NCBI RefSeq assembly: GCF_019279795.1
Contig: NC_056743.1
Coordinates: 1,782,972,966 to 1,783,036,965, forward strand
Direction of reading: 5' to 3'
Origin: Protopterus annectens
Lineage: Eukaryota; Chordata; Ceratodontiformes; Protopteridae
DNA length: 64,000 nt
The notes beneath the pieces are model-generated. The model was not told the origin of the DNA and did no database searches. It worked only from the letters and a program-made list of their open reading frames with translations. Made by a program: the position numbers and the translations under genes. Shown in pieces: positions 57,051 to 64,000 of the stretch; position 1 is the first letter of the stretch; every line of letters begins with the position of its first letter.

Positions 57051-57093
57051 CAGAACTAACATCCCACTGCCTGAACTGATATGGTCTGCCTGT
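56971..57093 (+). repeat. 43-bp direct repeat, period 80
   Basis: 56971-57013 and 57051-57093 (CAGAACTAACATCCCACTGC...) differ at two positions. Confidence 0.93.
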
Positions 57094-57609
57094 GTAGGCC
57101 TGGGGGGGAGGCTACCCATAGGTATCATTCAGTGGCCTTAGCACAACCTTTGTCTGTGTTTGTCTACACCTGTCCTGCTGGCTGTGACTGTTGGAAAAGT
57201 GAACCTCCCTGACTGGCATGTGTGTGTCATATGGACACACACACATGGCCCAGCACATTTCCTGGAGTGGGTTTTGTCGATATGTGTAGTACTGACTACT
57301 ATGGTGACACTCATATTGTTACAGATCTCATGCTGCCACTATAGGTGTCTACTATCTGCTGGCATCCCATTCAGCCACCCGATTGCCTTGCATGCTCACA
57401 TCCATACCATAGATACAAGTAACAATACATACTACTCCAGTCAGCAATTGGTAAGGGGAGTGACTTACCTTGTGGGTGTGCCAGTATTAAGAATCGTTTT
57501 GGGGGCTGCCTAAGTTGGATGCTCATAGTACACGCCCTACATATGGTTGGGCACAGGTAGTGTCATGCTTGGCATCCCTTTTACTGTATGTGCGAGTCAG
57601 AGAGAGGTG
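57094..57609. other. No gene recognised
   Basis: The 3' flank of the transposase. The plus-strand frame 57160-57513 is open without recognisable domain. Confidence 0.35.
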
Positions 57610-58743
57610 TCATTCAATGGGTCCCTCCTGTGTCAGTGTATGTGCTATATGTTGCCTCTTTGGCAAGGTCAGGGCATACTGGGCATGCCTCCTTCTGCCT
57701 ACTGGGGCAGGCTGAGTTTGTTCCTCCTCCGAGTCGCTCTGTGCCTGTGCAGGCCTTGGCAATGATGGGGGGCTGTGTGGCCCTGCCCCATGCTGTTCCA
57801 GCTGCAGCTGTGTCTGCAGGATCATATTGTGCAGCATGGCACATATGGTGAAAATTTGGGTACATGTAGCTGGTGAGTACTGCAAGACTCCACCGGATGT
57901 GTTCATACACCGGAACCGTGACTTGAATATTCCAAACACATGCTCTATTATAATTCTGGTCTGTGAGTGTGCCTCATTATGGAGTTCTTGTTTGGGTGTG
58001 TGTACATTTCTGATGGGTGTCATCAACCACAGCTCTAGTGCATAACCAGCATCCCCCACTAGGTGAATGTAAGAGATGTCCCCATTGGCAAATCTCTAGT
58101 ACAGCTGTGTCAGATGCCAGATGTGGGAATCGTGATAGCATCCAGGGCAGCCAGCACACACATTCATTATTATGCTCTGGGCATTGCACACAACCTGGTA
58201 GTTGATAGAGGGGAAGCCCTCGTGGTTGATGTAGACCCTATCCCGCTCACCTGGTGGTGCTTTGATGCATATGTGCATGCAGTCTATAGCACCCACTACC
58301 TCAGGGTATTCTGCTATTTGGTGGAACAGATGCATATTGCTGGCCAACACCTCACGGGTGTTGGGGAAATATACGTTCTCACCAGCATGTGCTGATATGG
58401 CATCCAGGAACTGGGGGAGTACCCTGGAAGCTGATGCCTAAGAGATCCCCATCATATCCCCAGTTGGCCTTTGGAAGATACCTTTAGCTAGTATTCTTAT
58501 GCCTACACATACCATGGTATTCACTGGGATGGGTTCCTCTCTGTTAGTTCCATGTGTCAGGATTGACTGGCACAGTTCAACAATTTGCTGTAGGAGGTCC
58601 CTGTCCACTCTATAGTGCTCCACTATCTCCAGCTCATGTAGCCCCTGGTAGGTTACCCTGGGTCTGTACACTCTTCTTTGTCTCCTCACTATGGGTTGGT
58701 CGACAGCATTCAGATCCTCACCACCCTCTGCCTCTTCCCACAT
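57610..58743 (-). pseudogene. PIF/Harbinger transposase, nearly intact
   Basis: A DDE (DDE_Tnp_4/HARBI1-like) transposase of 377 codons in a single frame from ATG 58743 to 57610, broken only by two TAG codons (58438-58440, residue 102; 58096-58098, residue 216). N-terminal helix-turn-helix region: ELEIVEHYRVDRDLLQQIVE (around 35-55). Catalytic triad: D154 in GAIDCMHICIKAP, D231 in LVGDAGY, E267 in TRIIIEHVFGIFKSRFR. C-terminus: FTICAMLHNMI, then a Pro/Ser and acidic tail. Length matches the family. The older copy at 24.1 kb has Gln at the first stop. It would excise and insert the element, with the Myb-like partner's help. Confidence 0.9.
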
Positions 58744-58863
58744 GTTGTTGTATGATAGCTATTGCAGCCCCTATCATTTTGTTGTTTTGTTTGTTAAAAA
58801 TTCCTCGCTTGTATACACCGGTGGTGTAGAGTATGGGAAAAAAACAGAGGGAAAGGTGTTGGC

Positions 58864-58920
58864 ATAGTTTATAGTAGTGTTCTGTGCTGGGCTGGTCTGC
58901 TGCCTGTGTAATTGGCTGAT
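58864..58920 (-). promoter_or_regulatory. Possible transposase promoter
   Basis: On the minus strand CAGCCAATTA (CCAAT-type) lies 40 bp before ACTATAAACTAT (TATA-type), about 120 bp upstream of the transposase ATG. Position is plausible but such motifs are common. Confidence 0.35.
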
Positions 58921-60285
58921 TCTGATACAATTTACCTGCCAGCTATGCTTATTCTCCTTGATTACCTTCCTACTGCTGTTTTCCCTTCCCATTGTTTTCC
59001 TGTTTAAGCCCAGGGGGCGCACCGCATAAACAGAGTGCTCAAATTTGCACAGAGCTGCTATTTCCTGGCTTACTTTTTTTTCTTTTCCTTTAAAACCCAG
59101 TGTGTGGCGCACACACCTGCTTAGGCAATGTACAGAGTGCTAGACAGCTTCAGACACACACCCTTGCTTAGCTCTGCTATGCTAAGAGCAACCCCGAGCC
59201 ACAGGGCTCCAATCCACTTAAAGTATGCCTGATAACCCCCTATGATGTCAGCTAACTCCTAGGCTTGCACCAGGCTATTCCTGCTCTTACACTGCTGGGA
59301 GCTGACTAGCATACAGGGGAAATCTGCGATTCAGTATCATTCCCCTCATTTGCATAAGATTGCCTGCTGATGCATAGTTACATGTCCCGCACTGAGCCTC
59401 CCCATTAGCAACCACTATTCACTGGCCATGTTGTCTTCTGTCTGCCATTGAGTATAATGGCAAAATAGTGATTTTGGTTAGAATGCTTATTTTATGTTTT
59501 TTTTTCTTCTTTTCATCCACTCCCATTTGCACGTAGCTGCCCTACGTTTAAACAGCCGAGATCGGCAAAAAAAAACAAAAGTTGATTTTTTTATTTTTGC
59601 AAATGTTTTCCATGCCAGTGGCCTTATAGTTGGCCATTGGCATGCTTTCTACATGATATCCACCCTTTATTTGGAGCTGTCATGGCTCCATTTTGTACTT
59701 TGCAGAAATGTACTCCGTTACTGGCGGAGTACTTTTCTGCAGATTACACTAGTCCTGCATGGTCGGTTTACAGCTTCCAGGATTGCAAATTCACCTCATT
59801 TGCATGTATTTCTCCTGCAAATGGGGTAATTTGCATATAGGGTCTGAATCCATGCAGGACTAGTGCAGGAGCATTTGTGCACATACCTACAGGTTATTCC
59901 TGGATTGCACGGCAAACATATTGCCTGCTGGAGCTCCTGCACTAGTCCTGCACACTGTGCAGGGCTTGCAGAATCTGGGAGCTTGCGATGTACAATTAAA
60001 AGTTTTAGGAGACATTAAAGAAAATAGCCTGGATATCTGATGTCACATCCTGCTATTTCGTTTAACATCAAATGCAGACATCAGAGAAAGGACATTCGCA
60101 ATTGTAGACAGGTAGAAATTATGGATAAAACATTAATTTTCAACTTATTGATTACAAAGAAACAGTACCACGGAGCCAAAGAACACTGATGGATTTAACG
60201 TTCTTTATTTGAAGGTCAATGTTTTTGCCTCCGCTAAACTTATTGATTACAATTTTTCTTTTACTTTCCATATTTTAATAGTAAA

Positions 60286-60289
<4 letters not shown>
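58921..60289. other. Non-coding DNA with inverted repeats
   Basis: 59110-59190 has GCTTAGGCAA, CTTGCTTAGCTCTGCTATGC and CTAAGAG, echoing the decamer motif. 59701-59717 and 59725-59741 form a 17-bp hairpin arm pair with one mismatch (TGCAGAAATGTACTCCG). 59853-59872 and 59933-59952 are a perfect 20-bp inverted repeat (TGCAGGACTAGTGCAGGAGC). No gene. Confidence 0.5.
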
Positions 60290-60592
<303 letters not shown>

Positions 60593-60596
60593 TATG

Positions 60597-61260
60597 CTGC
60601 TCAATGCCAGAAGTCTAAATCTCAAAATGCACGCACTCGAGGCCCTTCTCAGTATGGAGAACATCGATGTCTGTGCAGTGACAGAAACCTGGTTCAAGGC
60701 TCCTGAGAGCACCCCAGCACTATCAGGTTTTACCTCTTATCATGCGTTCCGGCCCCAAAATCCGGACAATACCAAGAAAGGAGGGGGGGGTATCCATATT
60801 CATCAAGGACACCCACACCTCAAGACTGGTGGCAACGCACGATGCATCGGAGACCATCCAGGTGCAATTAACCATAGGCAAGACTGCTCTGCAAATTGTA
60901 GCATGTTACAGGCCACCCTCACAAACTCAGGAACCTCACATGGCCTTCCTGAAAACACTAGAGGGGTAAATGTATCACCAAACACCATCATACTAGGTGA
61001 CTTCAATTACCCTAATATAGACTGGGAACACTACTCAAGCCCAAATACCCTAGCCCAAAAGTTCCTGGAATTCATAAACTCAAATGCCATGGAACAACTA
61101 GTCACCATCCCCACAAGAGGAGAAAACATACTTGATCTCATCATCACGAACATGGGAGCACAATGTTCAACACCGAAGTATACCCCTCACTGGTGAGATC
61201 AGATCACAAACTAATCTCGCTGGAGGTCCTCATCCCACCCCACCTGAAATAAAAAGACCA
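60597..61260 (+). pseudogene. CR1 APE-type endonuclease
   Basis: Nicks the target DNA. Motifs in order: LNARSL, DVCAVTETWF (catalytic Glu), GGGVSIFIKD, IVACYRPPSQ (out of frame with its neighbours), ILGDFNYPNIDW, NILDLIITN and RSDHKLISLEV. Two frame changes in the middle, otherwise the domain is complete. Confidence 0.85.
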
Positions 61261-63360
61261 CAGTAAAGAACTTCTCGAAGCCGACTTCACACTTCTAAAG
61301 ACTAGTGTGGTCTCCTTTAAGGCCCCGAGCGGAAAACAGTACTCAAGCCGCTGAATCACTTACAAATGCCTTCTACCAGCACCTGCAGGACTGCATGGAT
61401 AAGGCAATCCCAAGCAAAACAAAGACTCTTTGTACCAAAGGCAAGCGTCCAGTCTGGTGGACCCCAGCCATAAACAAACTCTACAACAAAAGGAGGAAGC
61501 TACTACAAGATAGAGCAAAATCCTTAAAAGGTAAGACACCCTTGATCACTATAAGTAAAAACTAAGAGCTCTCATAAAATCATCCAAAGCAAATTTTGAG
61601 AGAAAAATAGCTAAAGACTCAAAAGACAATCATAAGGCCTTCTTTAGCTATGTTAGAAACCTGGGAGGAAACTCCCAGATATGCTCAAAACTAGTTCAAA
61701 ATGATGTGAAGATTACTGATCCTACAGACATTGCCAACATACTGGCTGACAGGTTCAGTGCAAACTTCTCCCCATCCCCCAAAGGAGAGATATCTATACC
61801 AAGCGATTGCAGCCCCCAAACATCTCCAACGCCCAAGTGAGAACTGCTCTCTCCAAAGCAAAAACACAGCATCCATGGGACCTGATGGTGTCCCCGGCTG
61901 TGTGCTCCACGAACTCAATGAGGAATTAAACCCACAGCTAGGACAGCTGTTTAATCATAGTCTTACCTCTGGATACGCACCCAGGAGTGGCGCACTGCAA
62001 CTGTGGTCCCACTTCACAAAGGCGGTGCCTCCACTGACCCTGGAAATTACCGCCCCATTAGCTTGACAAGCCTTATCTGCAAAGCCATGGAGAGGATCAT
62101 AATGGACCTCATAAATAAAGACATAGGGAATTTGCAGACTTTGGATCCATCCCAGTTTGGCTTTGTCAAAGGCAGATCATGCCTTCTAAACTTGGTTGAC
62201 TTTTTGAAACAGTCACCAAAGCCATTGATGAGGAAAGGCAGTCCATACAGCCTACCTCGATCTGGCGAAGGCCTTCGATACAATACCCCACTCGGGTATC
62301 ATTGAAAAACTCATCAGCTTAAACGTTAACCCATACATCACAAGATGGGTTGCAAACTGGCTGAGTGACAGAACCCACAGGGTCAGAGTTGCTGGCGCCA
62401 TGTCAGACTCAAAGCCTGTCACAAGTGGTGTACCACAGGGCTCAGTCCTGGGCCCACTCTTGTTTGGCATCTACTTTTCCGAAGTACAAGCAAACACAGG
62501 AGGGTTATGCTGACAAAGTTTGCAGATGACTGCAAACTGGGCGCCATAGTAGAAAACACATCTGACACAGATATCCTTCAGAAGGGTCTCACAGAAATGG
62601 ATAACTGGTGCCAGAGCCATGGCCTAAAGTTAAATGCCAAAAATGCATAGTCATACCCTTCGGGAAAAATAAGGTTACCCTAGCTACCAAATAGGTGGCA
62701 ATCCACTGAGCACAGAAGAAGTTATCAGGGACCTGGGGACCCAGGTTGATAGTAGTCTGTCATTCGACACCCATGTAGCTAAAGTAGTTAGGAAGACCTT
62801 CTACATTGCCCACCTTATCATGAAGGGATTCTCATCTAGATCAAGGGAGGTCATAGTCTCCTATACTCATCACTCATCAGACCAATGATTGAGTACAATG
62901 CCCCATTCGGAATGTATTTGACCCGACACTTGCAGCAGCTGGAGAGGCCACAAAGTTCCTCACCAAAAGGATAAAGGGTCTCAAACATCTGTCCTATGCT
63001 GCCCGACTGAAAGAACTCCAGCTCTATTCAGTCGCACCGCTGCTCAGAGGTGACCTTTGCCTAACATACAAGGCCATGTCAAACCCAGATTTGATGAATA
63101 TGCTTCACCTCAAAAATCTAGATCCGTCAGAGCCACAAGGGCGGAGACTTAAACCTCGACACGGCTATTAATAGGATGTGCTGGAGGGATAGATTCATCA
63201 CCCAAAGACTCCTATTCTGTGGAATAAAATCCCGGTATATGTGAGGCAGAGTACCTCGCTGGCCTTGTTCAAGAGAAATCTTGACCAATGGATGGGAGAT
63301 CGCAGATATACCCCAGGGATTACCTCAGTGTCACTGCTCGACAGAGGCACAGCAAAATAA
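61261..63360 (+). pseudogene. CR1 reverse transcriptase
   Basis: Linker (RPVWWTPAINKLYNKRRKLL at 61450), GPDGVPGCVLHEL (61880), GNYRPISLTSLICKAMERII (62044), FGFVKGRSCLLNLVDF, a damaged catalytic block (AYLDLAKAF in mixed frames at 62270), TSGVPQGSVLGPLLFGIYFS (62420-62480), LTKFADDCKLGA (62510) with the Asp pair, and a C-terminal region with the CR1 words MTYKAMSNP and MLHL. The end reads MGDRRYTPGITSVSLLDRG (63290-63350), then a stop. Confidence 0.85.
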
Positions 63361-63468
63361 TGGGTATAGTTCCCCATACTAAAGGGGTGGCGTAAGCCAC
63401 AAAACTATGGGCTAGGCTTGTAAATGCCCTCGGGCAGATAGCCTAGTATGAACCTATGAACCTATGAA

Positions 63469-63472
<4 letters not shown>

Positions 63473-63511
<39 letters not shown>

Positions 63512-63532
63512 TGTGTGTGTGTGTGTGTGTAT

Positions 63533-63592
<60 letters not shown>
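63473..63592. repeat. TA and GT microsatellite
   Basis: TA run, GT run (63508-63530), TA run. Mirrors the repeat on the other side of the CR1. Confidence 0.95.
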
Positions 63593-63593
<1 letters not shown>

Positions 63594-64000
63594 CATGGAC
63601 TTCCTTTAAATCTATAAATTACCATAACGTCAAGTTGCATAACAGCTAAATGACTTCAGAAAAAATTTAAATGAAAGAATTTGCAGAACAGCATATTTCT
63701 CAACTAACCACTTCACCACCATGGCAAACTTTGCCCTTGTCTCCACTGTAGTGTAATCTCAGAGTTGGTATATTTAATTAGGGGGTGTGGGGAGTGATGC
63801 CCCCCACTTTGGTGGGTTTAATTCACTTTGATTTTTGTTTTAGTTATTGGTGGCCAAGTGGTAAGTTTCCCGGAGGTGAATTACACTGTTCTGGGAGTTC
63901 ATTCATTTAAATTTTCGCTCAAGTCAACTTACTGTTATGTGATTCGACATCATGGTAATTCATTGTTTTGACACAGATCCATATACATATATAAATCCTA
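63593..64000. other. Non-coding DNA; dispersed repeat and tRNA-like motif
   Basis: 63730-63795 on the minus strand matches 29085-29135. TGGTGGCCAAGTGG at 63849 and GGGAGTTCATTC at 63893 resemble the A and B boxes of a tRNA-derived SINE on the plus strand. No gene. Confidence 0.4.

Larger units (their letters stand above)
60597..63472 (+). mobile_element. CR1 LINE, long copy
   Basis: Runs from the start of the endonuclease domain (LNARSLNLK) through RT to the 3' end and three AACCTATG units. ORF1 and 5' UTR are absent. It lies between two TA microsatellites. Small deletions have shifted the frame at least eight times. Confidence 0.9.

Overview
The window is eukaryotic, from a non-mammalian vertebrate with a repeat-rich and probably large genome. 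The mix of families points that way: Gmr1-type and Mag-type Ty3/gypsy elements, a GIY-YIG Penelope-like element, CR1 LINEs with an 8-bp tail repeat, a V-SINE, a hAT element, PIF/Harbinger genes with introns, and a tRNA-Phe-like sequence. Lungfish, another early-branching fish or an amphibian would fit; the species cannot be resolved by eye. I found no ordinary host protein-coding gene. Almost all coding capacity belongs to mobile elements, most of them decayed.

Region 1 (1-2446): LINE 3' tail and degenerate repeats. Region 2 (2447-23083): one old Mag-type gypsy element broken up by younger insertions. Its left LTR is split by a complete Gmr1-type LTR element (2539-9888) whose integrase lies upstream of reverse transcriptase. 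Its gag is split by a block holding a head-to-head pair of nearly identical Penelope-like GIY-YIG copies (11007-13594) and a tRNA-Phe-like sequence. A hAT element (14622-15727) separates gag from protease. The RT stops at an antisense Gmr1-family LTR fragment followed by a jockey-type LINE (16607-19355). The pol end is split by an antisense CR1 (20633-22645) that itself carries a V-SINE with an 11-bp target duplication.

Region 3 (23.1-60.2 kb): Harbinger territory and tandem repeats. There are two PIF/Harbinger transposases (24.1-25.0 kb, plus strand, decayed; 57.6-58.7 kb, minus strand, one frame with only two TAG stops) and two Myb/SANT-like genes (28.06 kb and 38.2-41.9 kb, both plus strand) with convincing splice sites, each having a splice acceptor just before its ATG. 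Three dispersed copies of a repeat built on an exact 10-bp TAAGC/GCTTA phasing occur at 27.2, 33.7 and 45.3 kb; each is joined to a tRNA-like sequence. A roughly 225-bp satellite (49.9-53.9 kb), a 42-bp minisatellite (56.3-56.7 kb), CR1 tails and a snap-back inverted repeat (57.0 kb) fill much of the rest. Region 4 (60.3-63.6 kb): a long, frameshifted CR1 element inserted in a TA microsatellite.

The features most worth following up are the decamer arrays and their possible link to the Harbinger genes, the Penelope palindrome with a hammerhead-like motif, the domain order of the Gmr1-type element, and the nested chronology. All function statements rest on motifs read by eye; no database search was run.
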